Shown: one piece after another, positions 46,966 through 57,622 of the stretch
How the letters are laid out: each line of letters opens with the position of its first letter
Numbering within the stretch: position 1 is the first letter of the stretch
NCBI RefSeq assembly: GCF_000264905.1
Contig: NW_006763131.1
Span: 1,589,063-1,653,062, forward strand
Source of the DNA: Stereum hirsutum FP-91666 SS1
Taxonomy: Eukaryota > Basidiomycota > Agaricomycetes > Russulales > Stereaceae
DNA length: 64,000 bases
Reading direction: 5' to 3'
Translations under genes and position numbers: made by a program
Notes under the pieces: generated by a model
Seen by the model: only the letters and a program-made list of their open reading frames with translations
Told to the model about the DNA's origin: nothing
The model's database searches: none

Positions 46966-48332
46966 CTAGAAAATCCTCCCCGTCTTGAAAGACATGAGGA
47001 TCTGGGCTGCTTCAGTCATACGCGGCGAGTATACAAGCTCCGGCTCAGAGGAGGTGCGAACATCCGATTCTAGGAATCGAGAGTTTGTAGCGTCAGAATC
47101 AGAAGCGTAGCCTGAGTCATCGTAGTTGACGGGAGATCCCTTCTCTTCTATGGTCCTTGGCTGCTGCTCTGCGAACCCTCCCAACACCTTCTTGTGTCCC
47201 TTGTGGGGTCTACGCTCCCTATGTTGCTTGTGCCTTCGCCTCCGTTCCTCGCAAGCCTTGTCGAGTGCGCCCGTCGATTGGGTGTTGTGCTTCACCTTCT
47301 TGACTGCGTTGTGATGAACGCGGGGGTGACTATTCTCAGACAGCGAGAAGTTGGACGAAATGAGAGCCGAAGGGAGTAAGGTCTGAGAGTGTTTTGGTTG
47401 AACACCGTGGCTGTCGCGATGCGGCGTCTTCAAGATCGTGACCGGTGGGCTCAGAGCGGAGAAAGAGGCCTGAGGCGGAAATAGAGCAGGAACTAGCGCG
47501 TAGCGGTTGTTCGTAGAAGAAGCATAGTGCGAAGAGCGAGGATCCGGGGGCAGAGACTTCAGCTTTTGCAAGAGAGGAATCGAGATGGTTGCAGCGGGGG
47601 CAAGAGCAGAGATCGCATTGCCGTGATTGCCTTGATGCATGTCCTTCAAAGGCAGGAGATGCGAACCGAATCCATCCAGAGGTCGAGAAATAATGCAAGG
47701 TGATTGGACTCGAGAAGACGGGGATGACGGATCCTGGGGAACAGAATTGACGGGAGCAATGGATGGAGGTGAAGACTCCGCGGTAGCATAGACAGAAACT
47801 GATAGATCAAGACTGGCAGTAGATGTAGCTTCGTGCTGAGTGGTCATTTCGGGCTTTCTGGACTGTTCATTCTGAATGTATTCGACTTCCTTAGGCTGTT
47901 GCTTCTTGATAGCCCTGCGTTTATTCTGGAACCAGATGTCAACGATCTTGATGTCTCTAAATCGAATTATGAGTGTCAGCGTGGCATAATTCTGCGATTA
48001 CTCGTGTATACTTACATCCCAAGCGCGGTTGCGAGCCCCGCCCTCTCCTTTCGCGGAGGGTACTGTGTACGGTCCCACAACTCCTGCAACTTCTCGAGTT
48101 CGCCATCGACTCTGTCGCGATACCTCTTCTGCTTACTGGTCGCACTTCCACTTCCACTGCCCGCCGAGCTGGAGTCGCGCTCCGATGTCTCGGCAGAGAA
48201 TGCAGAACTAGCTAAAGACAAGTCCAGTACGATCTCACCGACAGAGGGTGCGGCGGATGTGGGCGCCGTTTTCGCCGACGTTGTCGTAATGTGGTGAGCA
48301 GCAGACGAGCGGGTGGTGCGAGTGACAGGCAT
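46966..48332 (-). CDS. Homeodomain transcription factor A, 435 aa
   Basis: Nuclear DNA-binding homeodomain protein. Two exons, 48016-48332 and 46966-47956 (intron 59 nt), sum to 436 codons including the stop. The homeodomain occupies about residues 65-125: RYRDRVDGELEKLQELWDRT, QYPPRKERAGLATALGI and helix 3 VDIWFQNKRRAIKKQQ. The WFQNKR core with Trp, Phe and Asn at recognition-helix positions 48, 49 and 51 is intact. The N terminus is Ser/Thr/Ala-rich. Downstream lies a disordered region with a strongly basic patch (CEERRRRHKQHRERRPHKGHKK) and a Ser/Asp-rich end. The intron splits the homeobox eight codons before the helix-3 Trp, exactly as in the next gene. It lacks the divergent-partner arrangement of A (HD) mating-type genes. 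Confidence 0.88.
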
Positions 48333-49162
48333 GATAAGTTACACGGCAGTAAAAGTGTGGGTGAAAGATGAATAAGTATTGAATAAGTGTTTTCTGGTCC
48401 TGCCAGAATAGTACTCTGTGGTGTGTAGAAGAGAAGAGAAGGAGGTGGGGAGGGCCACAGTAAGCAAGTATGGTATACGCCACCCAAGTTCGAGTCTCGG
48501 GGCTGCGCACAACCTTGAGCCAAATATCGGGGCTCTAGTACAGTTACAGGGCGTGAGCACCAGATTTCTTTCGTGACGAAAATCGTATTCTGAAGTTACT
48601 TTCTCGTACGTTCGGGGTTACTCAGGTGAATCGCGGATAAGCAAGTGGAGATGAGTGGTGGTTATTGTGAGTCCCAGACTGACAGTATATGGTCATATTT
48701 GGTCAACTGTTGAACATATTGTATAGCATAAAGCTTGAAAAAGTCCCATACATGCCCGAGCCGAGAAAACAAAAGGCCGGGCGGAAGAAATCGTGCAAGG
48801 ATCGTCATAGGTAGGTTCATGAAATGGGCATAACCGTATCAAGACAACAATGCAAACTCAGAAGAGGAACAATGATGGGTATGTGTGTAATACAATCCAG
48901 AATCCATATGTATGGTTGGAACTTTCGGCCGAAACTACTGAGTCTTTCCCAAGAAGTGTGCGTCAAGAATAAGAACACAGAAAAAAAAGGATAGGAAAAA
49001 ACTTGGAAAGAAAAATAAGGAGGAGAGCGATAACGATAACAGTCTGCAGAGCTTTTTGTGCGTGAGAGAGAAGGGAAATCGTGAATATCCGTCATCGTGT
49101 GTCATGTCGTTGGGTGATATCCCCTTCCGCATTTTTTCGTGTCCACCTGTCCGTGTCTACCA
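48333..49162. other. Intergenic between the two homeodomain genes
   Basis: About 830 bases holding the promoter of homeodomain gene A and the 3' region of gene B. At 48455-48520 it has a stretch resembling tRNA internal promoter boxes (see findings). No coding frame is supported. Confidence 0.45.
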
Positions 49163-50163
49163 CTAAGCACCCTTCATGAATCCTAGAAGCATCATAGCGG
49201 CCTCCATATCTGCCCCTGTACCCGAATTCTTTCTCATGCCTTCTTCCTGGTGGTCCTGAGTGAACGAGCGAGTACGCACGGTCGACATACTCTTCGTGCG
49301 AACAGGCGTGAGCGCTTCGTCCGGTTCGACCTCCGTCTCAGATCCATCATCCATCTCCCCCTCATTGTCCAGCCTTCCTAACTCTGGGGCCGACGTTGCT
49401 CGAGACCGGGACCCTTTTGACGGTTCTGATTTCCAGCGAATGGCTCTCTTCGTCAAGGGTCGATTCTCTTTGTCTCTTCGCTGCACCCTAGCTCGCGCGC
49501 ATGCCCATTCGAGCGACTTGACGGGCTTGATCTGCGCAGTGGGGTCGGCAGAGGTTCGGGACTTTCCAGCGAACGGGGAAGACGGCGGCTCTGGCGGGCT
49601 AGAGGGCATATGACTCACAAGCTCCGACGCAGATATAGTACGGCGTTTCTGGGGGGTCAAAGGGAGTGGGATCAATGAGTTGGGGCGGCTGTGTACGGGA
49701 GAGTTAGAGCGACGCTCTAAGAGAGACGCGACGTGGTCCAAGGAGAGTCCCGACATGCGTGAGGGGCGCTGGGCGGCTTCCTTCGCGCGAGTACGTCTCT
49801 TGTTACGAGCGGCGACTGTCCACGCCTTGCGATTACTCGACTGGCGTCTGTTCTGGAACCAGTTGGTGATAGCACTGTATGGCCTATACCTATATTAAAC
49901 ACTGTCGTCTCAAAGATAAGTTGGAAGACATACATGTCAATCTTGTCCGCAAGAGCCATACGCTCCTCTCGCGAAGGGTACTGGTTCGCGTCGTAGCTGG
50001 TCTGGAGGGCACCTATCTGAGAGCTAGAGGGTCTTTTCCTCGTATACGGAGCACCATCTACGAATTCTGTCTCGTAGAAAACGCCGTCGTCTTCCGCGGT
50101 TGGCGTCGCGCTCGACTGAGATGGGGACATCGAAGTATTGGAAGTAGAGGAATAGGACGCCAT
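49163..50163 (-). CDS. Homeodomain transcription factor B, 316 aa
   Basis: Nuclear DNA-binding homeodomain protein. Two exons, 49934-50163 and 49163-49883 (intron 50 nt), sum to 317 codons including the stop. The homeodomain (about residues 40-100) reads TRKRPSSSQIGALQTSYDAN, QYPSREERMALADKIDM and PYSAITNWFQNRRQSSNRK, with the invariant WFQNRR core. A second basic patch follows (AARNKRRTRAKEAAQ). The rest is Ser/Pro/Arg-rich, with an acidic segment (DNEGEMDDGSETEVEPDEA) and a short C-terminal helix (MEAAMMLLGFMKG). It lies head-to-tail with gene A and shares the position and phase of the homeobox intron, which suggests an old tandem duplication. Its target is unknown. Confidence 0.88.
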
Positions 50164-50709
50164 CCTGAATATATGAGGCGAGACCTGCTCTCAAGAAAGG
50201 TAGACCAGACCGGGAGCTTAGATCTTGTTGTGAAAGGACCTGAGATGGTTCAGATAAAATCGAACATTGTCGTAACGCGTGCCGACGCGCAGGGACAACA
50301 ACGCGTCCACAGCTTACATAAGAATGACACACTAACGCGGTCCCGTGATTAGTTTGAATCCCCCTGATAGCGCCACAGTGGCACCTCCACCGAGCAACAA
50401 GACCATATATTCCCGAGACAACCAAAGAGATGTATAGTAATTGTGTGGCAACATGGGAGAAAGCTTTTTGACAACAATTGGGAAGCAACATATGAGGCAC
50501 AAGCTCTACCAGTAGAGTTAATGCCCCGTTTTGAAAGCGGTAGTAGTATGTACAAAGCAAGACGATAAGTAGTTGGACGATAGCAAGGAGCAACAGGACG
50601 ACGGAAGATGAAAGCAAAGATCGAAGCAAGCAAGATCAAAACGTGATAGATGAGACAAATTCTCCACACCTGCGTAGTTTGTGCGACACAACCAGGTCCC
50701 CCGCCACAC
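50164..50709. other. Intergenic: promoter of homeodomain gene B
   Basis: About 545 bases between the F-box/LRR stop and the homeodomain gene B start. No conserved frame or repeat was recognised. Confidence 0.45.
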
Positions 50710-52554
50710 TCAAACATGAGTGACAGGACCCAACCTAGAGCCCGCCCGAATATTAGGTGGGGCCAACAACAGACCTCTCACCCCCAGATCAGCATGACTG
50801 CTGGGCGGTACCATTCGCGTGGTGTAGACCCTGGCTACTTTCTTGAGTTTCTCCTTCACCAACTCATCCAAAGTATCGCAATACTTCCTTTCCACGAGGA
50901 GGGCGGTTAGGGGCTTGTTTATTTTGATCCTGGTAGTTGCGTAGTGGATCACGTCCTCGACACGGACAAAGCCGAACTCCAGCGAGATGAGTTTGGGCAA
51001 CAACGGGATCCATTCACCTGGACCATTTTGAATCGCCTCGTACTCTTGGAACGACATGGTTATCGGGATGTCGTCGTTCTTGTGGAAACGGAAGTCCGCA
51101 TTGAGCACGTTCAGGATCATCGGGGTGATCTGCCTCAGACGCAGATACGTGACGTCTGGCATGGAATGGTACCACCGAGAAAGAATCCTTTCGTTCGGAC
51201 GAATTTCATCAACCTCGAACGCCGTGAGGGTGAGGACGTGGACCCGCGGGAATTTCCCGGTAATCGACTTGAGGAACAATCCGAAGTCCTCTGCGTTGAG
51301 ATTTTGAAGCGTGAGGTCGAGGACGTTCGGAGCGATGATCCAAGAGACGAGATAGATGCAATATTGGAGGCTGAAATCGCCGATGCAAAGCATCGCAAGA
51401 TTGGCGAAGACGACGGGGGACATGTTCTCTGCGGGGGTTTCGTTGGGTGGGGCTGGAGCGGCACCGTCCAAGCAGAGCTTGTGGAGACGGGGGCTGGCAC
51501 GTAAAACGTCCAGGAAGACGTGAATGGGAGGCATCCCACGGACGGAGTTACGTCGAAGATCAAGGGTCGTCAGATTAGAGAGGGAAGAGTTCTGCCAGTC
51601 GATGTGGGTGCCGTTGAGAGTGAGATGGGTGAGAGCCGGAATGATGCGTCCAGAAAGGACCGTGGGGTTGCTGAATGGATTGGGATCGATGTCCATAGCG
51701 GTCGAATCGAAACGTCCAGTGCGGTGCAGCTCCAGATGTTGGAGTTGTGACATAGGACGAGGAGCGTTCTGCAACATCTCCTGGGCGACAAGCATACCCG
51801 GCCAGTTCTCGACCAGGATGAAAAGCCTACGTATCTGGTCTGCCTTCGCTAGTATCTTGCCCATGACGAAACGCGTCCTCTCCGCGGAAAGCTCCTCCGC
51901 AGGATCCCCCCTACTCACGAAGTATCGTATATGTTCGTTGAGACGTATATCGAGGGGGGCAGAACCAGCTCTGTCGAGAAAGAGAAGGGATCGGGTGTAG
52001 GGAAAGCGATCATTGAACCAGATGGAGCTCCACAGCGACCGATTGTTGACCGCAACCTCTCTCCACTGCTTGCAAACCCACGTCAAGCGCATACGAGCAA
52101 TGACCCCACCCTGCGCATCTGGAACACTCCACGCGACCATGCCGAAAATTTTGGCGAGGATTTCAACGGGGAATTTATTGATGGGGAAGAGACGCCAAGT
52201 GAGCCTGATCGCATCGACGTGCGCACCGATGACCTTGGCCGTCAAGTTTGGATCTACATTTGGCTGCTGGAGGGCGGAGGCCATCGACTTCGCGAAGTTC
52301 TGGCGGGCGGCGATAGACAACTTGAATATGGCCTTTAGCTCGTCGTTATCGGGTTCCAGAGGCTCCGGCTCCTTAGATAGTATGCGTCGCAACGTAGCAT
52401 CGACTGCTGCTTGCATTTGTTGATCGCGTTGTGGTGGTGCTGGTGGTGGTATGTGACCCTGTGTCCATGTTCAGTTTCGAGATGTCGTCTGATAAATGAG
52501 GGGACTCACTGATGGGTTCATCTCGATCTCTATCGGTAGCTCGGGTATGGTCAT
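50710..52554 (-). CDS. F-box/LRR-like protein, 597 aa
   Basis: Probable SCF ubiquitin-ligase substrate receptor of the F-box plus leucine-rich repeat type that is expanded in Agaricomycetes. Exon 1 is 52510-52554 (MTIPELPIEIEMNPS), followed by a 51-nt intron and exon 2 at 50710-52458; total 598 codons including the stop. The F-box lies about residues 85-140: INKFPVEILAKIFGMVAWSV, LTWVCKQWREVAVNNRSLWS. A series of irregular LRR-like units follows (SQLQHLELHRTG, PALTHLTLNGTHIDW, LTTLDLRRNSV, PRLHKLCLDGA, PNVLDLTLQNLNA, DVTYLRLRQITP). A TATA-like box lies about 80 bases upstream (52631-52639). The N-terminal 45-nt exon is inferred from frame and splice sites; the internal ATG at 52414-52416 is an alternative. 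Confidence 0.82.
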
Positions 52555-54756
52555 ATAAAGGGAGGGCGAACAGGTTGGAGTGGGTTCTGGGAAAGCGAGG
52601 TTTTGGCAAAGAGCAGGGTCTATCAGCCGGATTTATAAAGGAGGAAAAAGGGACAAGGAACATTGAGGGCAATGCAGGCTATAACCCGCTGGGTTCGAAA
52701 TATCATGTTGAAATCGATGGTGCCATGAGGCAAAACAACATCGCTTCCAAAAACGGGAATATTTGCGCTTGTAGGTCCACGTCCCAACTTGTTTGTCCAG
52801 CCACATGGGCCTACGCGTCGCCAGAGGAACACTCACCGAACCGCTCCTCATTCCTTTTCCCCGATCTCTCTCGCCCCTGTCTCTGACGCAAAAGGAAGTG
52901 CGAAAGGTGCGCGAAAAGACGTCGAGGATTGGGCAAAATCCGACGGACCCACAAGCGCCCTAATAGGCTAGTCTCGTCGCGTGTTTGGTAAGTCGTCGTC
53001 ATTCTAGAATATATATCCAGAGAAAGCGGTATTCTGCTGCTTCAGAACAATTATTTGAAGCTGTGAGTGACCATAAATAAAGACAGGAGGAACGCCACTC
53101 ACCAGGAAGCAGGCAAAGCAGGCTCCTGGAGAAAGAGATGCCTCTCGTCTCTCGCCCACATTAAATGGTACATCCGGCGCGGCCTACCTGAGCCACTCTG
53201 CTAGGTATTTGACGTGCCATTTTGCCCTTGAAGTCTCGGCCAGGTGCGAAGCCAGACAAAGCAACAGCTGGGAGCTTCGATATTACTTCCCTTTTAGAAA
53301 TGTTGCGAGCCGCATGGGGTGCCCAACCGGCCAAGCCATGGACGTGAGATTGCGCTCAGCCGCAAAGCATTGCTCCTTGACGAGCCTACCTGCATCAAAG
53401 GCATCTGCGTATATAGCAGATGCTCAGATTGAAGCTCTTTTGGTTGCCCAGTTACCGCTTTTGTTCTGTCTGCCTCGACTCATCAGTGTTATAACTTTGT
53501 CAAAAGCGCGGTCGTACCGTTCACTTTGTCTGGCTCTCTTTGTCGACGATCAATGCCGTAGATGGACCCTCTTGAGGGCGATCCGTTTTGTGGTCTGTTT
53601 TGTTCCAGTTTGAAATCTCTAAACCCGGGACGCGCTTCGTCTCATTCCGGCAAACCCCCCTCCTCGATAATTTGCTTCCGTCTGGCTGCACTGATATGAG
53701 GCTCTTTGTCGACTCCAATACCGTATCGTACATGTTTTGCTCATAGCAGTATGTCTTTCGAGTCCAACAACCAGACAACTTTTCTTGGTTCCGCCTTGGG
53801 ACCATTCGTCGTGGCTTTCGCAATTCAGGCGTGAATCATTCGTAGGTTCAACGAATCCGCCGAGTCCAGTCCACGTTCAAGTTCTTCCCGTCAATAGCCT
53901 ATTCACTCGGAGGCACATTGGCTCTCGACCTGTCACTGTTCTAGCGTCGATCGAATCTATTGACACGGCCATGAGGATGTGCAATACCAGTGTGTCCCTT
54001 CAATCTTGTACGCCCTCCCTGTCTACCGTTTCTACGCTAATGAACTTACCCAGATCGCTCGTTTGGCAGTCGAACCCCACTTACACGGCGGAAGCACGCG
54101 TCTTGGTCGAGCCTGGCCGATCCACGTACGTATACCAAAGTGTCACATCGAACGCATTTACGGCGATGCCGTCAACGATAGTTCGTGCACAGAACGAATA
54201 TGACCCAAACTTCTTCTGGATACTCTTTCTTATTCATTCTCAACATCTACTACATACTTGTTATGACAACGAACCACGAACCACGAACCGCATATCTTTC
54301 TGTCATCGAGGCCCAGATGAACTTTCAGAACATTGTTAGGCCACCTTTCTGCCTCACCATGGCGTAATAAGAAAGAAGCTGTAACACACTCAGACTGCAC
54401 AATCAAAGTGCACCACTTTGCGACAGTGTTGTGTCGTTCGTACCAGTCCAACGTATATTCCTAACAATTATGATACATACATGTTACAAGGTGACTCAAG
54501 CTTTTGTTTCTTTTTCGTATTGCAGAATAAAGGAAGAGCATAGACAAGAAGACGAACTCTCATTGATCGTCTCAACGACAATCGCCAACAGTCCTCAAAA
54601 ACGAAAACAAACAAGAAGATAAATACCAGAATATGAAACGATACCTACCTCGAAAGTCAGGAGACAAAGATAGAGTGAGATGAAAGCATATACTGCGCTA
54701 CTCATACAACCAGCCCCACAACGGGAGAAACAGGAAAGAGCTCAAACACTTCGCGC
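52555..54756. other. Gene-poor region, 2.2 kb
   Basis: The longest stretch without a supported gene. Open frames such as 53209-53613 (+) and 53737-54339 (+) have no recognisable domain and no conserved splice pattern. A partly duplicated segment (GGCTCT-TTGTCGAC... near 53529-53560 and 53699-53728) suggests decayed repeated DNA. The TATA-like box at 52631-52639 serves the F-box/LRR gene. Confidence 0.45.
52631..52639 (-). promoter_or_regulatory. TATA-like box of the F-box/LRR gene
   Basis: TTTATAAAT on the minus strand, about 80 bases before the proposed ATG at 52554. Confidence 0.4.
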
Positions 54757-57396
54757 CTAATCAGTGGACAATTCAGAACCAGAGGCCTTAGGCGTGGACG
54801 GCGGCATCGTAAGAAGCTCGTCGACCACCAAGCTGACGACATCATCCTGGTCGCTCTTCGACATCTTCGTCACGTCATTCGTCTTCAAGCACGAACTCAC
54901 CACATTCGGCAAGGTCGGGTACTCGCGCTCGCTGAAGCCCATCTACAAAGTAATGCGACCAGTCAATATCGATGCATAAAGGAGGCTATAGCTGATTACA
55001 TACGTTGCCCAACCTCTGAATAATTTCCGCCTCGACGTTGACCTCGTTAGAAGGAGCTTCTGCCTGGCGCTCACGGTAGCGCATGCCATGTCCCGCGATA
55101 GTATGGTGCCTGCGAGGGTGACCCGGGCTACGCATAACATTGAACATCTCGAGCTGGGGGAAGGACCCATGGGCGTTACTAATGATCTGGGTCTCAGGCA
55201 TGGAGGTCAGCGGAACCTCCGGAGGCGGAGGAGCAGTCGCCTCAGGAGCCTCCGGAGCATGATCATTTCCGCTTTCAGTGGCAGAGCTAGATGAAAGGAG
55301 AGCAGCAAAATCAACAATGAGGTATATTTGGCACAAAGTGAAAGCTCTTACCTTTCAAAGGATTCATTCGCGCGCTCACGCTCACGACGCCTCGCCTGAC
55401 GTTCAGCACGATACCTTTGCTTCTCCCTCTTATAATTCTGCTTTGCTGTCTCCAAAGAAGCCTTCAGATCTTCAGCTCGAGGCCGTGTAGATCTGGACGA
55501 CGCGGCGTAATACGAGACTTCGCGCTGCTCGCCTGCCGTAGTCTCCACCGTGGGGGTCTCCGCCGGCGTAGAGGCATCGGTCGACTGCCTCTGGAATGTC
55601 CGGAACTGGCTCCACGCAGGTGAGACATAGTCATTGTAGAAGGGAGGAGCATGTCCAGGCGGGGGAGGTGGCGGCCCCGGGACGTAATGTCCGAAAGAAT
55701 GGCGAGGGTGACCACGCCCATGGTGGAACCTGCCGTGAGGAGGCTGAGGTGGAGGTGGGAAGGAACCGCTAGGGGGAGGAGGGGGAGGACCATGGGGACC
55801 AGGAGGCGGTGGCGGTGGCATACCAAAATCCGGAGGGGGTGGAGGGGGCGGCATGGAGCTTCGAGAGGCGGGAGACCCTGGAGGTGGGGCATGAGGTGGC
55901 CCCGGAGGTGGTGGCGGCGGCGGCGGCGGAGATTGACGACCACCGAACGGATCCCTCGGGAACCACTGACCGGGCGGGGGCGGAGGAGGAAAATGTGCGT
56001 CGGGTGAGGGAATATGGGGGAAATGTCCATGATGATGGAAAGGACTAAACGGACCACCACGACCACGACGAGCGAATCCGCCCCCTCGAGCATGTGGGAA
56101 TGTCATCTGGGGGACAAAAAGAGGGGGGAAAGGAGGAGGTTGGTGGTGATCACGACTTTCTGGCCTAGGAGATGGAGGAAATGGCGGTGCATCGTCACTG
56201 CTCGTGCTCCTGGTCGCCTCACCGAAAGCTCTGAAAACACTGCCGATCGCGTCCGCAACTCTTCTGCCGGCCTCCTCCTCCGCCCTGCGGTGCAAATCTT
56301 CCGAACTGGGGGCCGACTCTCGAGCTTCCTGTGCCGCGCGGCGAAGGTCCTCCACGACATGGGCGACAGACTGGCGGCCTCCCTCCCAGTAAGCGCCGTT
56401 AGTGGCATTGCGCACGACGTTACGAATACCTTCGGACAGTTCGGGATGGCTGGAGACGGCAGTTGAAAGCGAATTGAGGAGCTGCGCGATGTCGTTGTAG
56501 AGCGATGCTGCTCCAGGGGCAGGTCCAACCTCGGGTAGGGGAGGATCATCAGTGGTGGACTCCGGCTGGGCAGGAGCCTCGTCGAGGGAAAGGGAGGCGG
56601 AAGACCGAGTGCCAGTCTTATCCTCGAGCACGGTGGCATCTGCCTCGGGGGAAGCTGGTGCGGGAGGAATGTTAGGGAAAGCTTTGTCTGTAGAGGATGT
56701 GGGACCAAAGGTGCCAGAATGGAAGTTGCGAAGGCGATGAATCTGAATATGGACGGGTGGCTTGTCCGGCGCATCATCATTCAAGACTGATACCGTCGAT
56801 GCATCGTCGCTGGAGCTCGTAGCCTTCGCTTTACCCTTGTCGACAGGAGGAAGGGTGGGCGTCTGTTGGTCCGATACGGTCCGATTGTCGCTACCGGATA
56901 ATACACTGGCTCGCTCGGTGTCGCTGGGAATCACCTCGACGAATGCATGGGGACTGTCGGAATTCGGCTCGATGGGAGTAGACTCGAAGGTGCCGCCCAT
57001 TCCAAGACGTTGCCAATCGTCTTCGACTTCAAAGAGAAATGGCATGGGTAGTTGCCCACCGGAGAATGGATTCCGAAGGGAAGAATCGAAGGGAGTAGCG
57101 GGAAGAGGCTTGCCTGAACTGCTGCTATCCAGAGTGCGAACATCGCTGAGGTCGACGACGGTAAATTTGACTACCTGTCCTAGTTCGCTCGACTGGTAGA
57201 AGTCGCGGAGTTCCTCGTCTGAGGAAAGGACGATGGCGTCTCCATCAGAGTCGATGTACGAGACCGCAGGGTCTTCGATATGATAGAGCGCCTGAATGCG
57301 TGCAGCAAGCTCGTCCCAGGAGGGGAATGCAGCGAAGGAGACACGACGAGTGAGACTATCTGACTTTGCGAGTTTGAAGTGGGTGGGTGTGGACAT
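54757..57396 (-). CDS. PB1-domain protein with LIR-type motif and UBA-like C terminus (p62/NBR1-like architecture), 837 aa
   Basis: Three exons (55352-57396, 55004-55286, 54757-54942; introns 65 and 61 nt) sum to 838 codons including the stop. Residues 1-85 form a PB1 domain: a basic start (FKLAKSDSLTRRVSFAAFPS) and the acidic OPCA motif DSDGDAIVLSSDEELRDFY, so it can oligomerise. At about residues 123-131 is EVEDDWQRL, a textbook LIR/AIM (acidic residues, W128-x-x-L131). The middle is disordered and acidic, then Gly/Phe- and poly-Pro-rich (55640-56100), then strongly basic (KQNYKREKQRYRAERQARRR). The C terminus (from about residue 765) has IIQRLGNMGFSEREYPTL and DDVVSLVVDELL, like a UBA with an insertion. 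No ZZ finger or FW domain is visible. A role as a selective-autophagy receptor is inference. An in-frame open stretch reaches 57666 but is probably leader. Confidence 0.75.
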
Positions 57397-57622
57397 GATG
57401 TCTGGTAGGTAACGAAAGAAGGTACACTCTGAGCTCATCTCTATATACCCCCACGATTTTAAACTCCGATCACTGCGCCTCCACGTCCCCAAATACACAG
57501 CCACGTCCTCGGTTCCGCTAACGTTCTGCATACACAATATTACTGTGCCCCCTGGCTGGACGCGCGTACACGGCACTCGCACTCGTCTTTCGCCGAGTAC
57601 AAAAGGTCGTTCTCCCGCTGAT

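Noticed and set aside
46966..50163. A (HD) mating-type locus
   Set aside because: The two homeodomain genes are in tandem, short (435 and 316 aa), and not divergent; MIP and other usual neighbours are absent. They are treated as other homeodomain regulators.
50475..50545. tRNA gene on the minus strand (D-arm-like CTCTACTGGTAGAGC)
   Set aside because: Only the D-arm pattern is present; no anticodon arm, T-arm with GTTCNANNC or acceptor stem can be formed.
53737..54339. Plus-strand open frame of 200 codons
   Set aside because: No domain recognised, odd composition, no supporting splice sites. A short membrane-protein-like start at 53752 (MSFESNNQTTFLGS) stops after about 27 codons.
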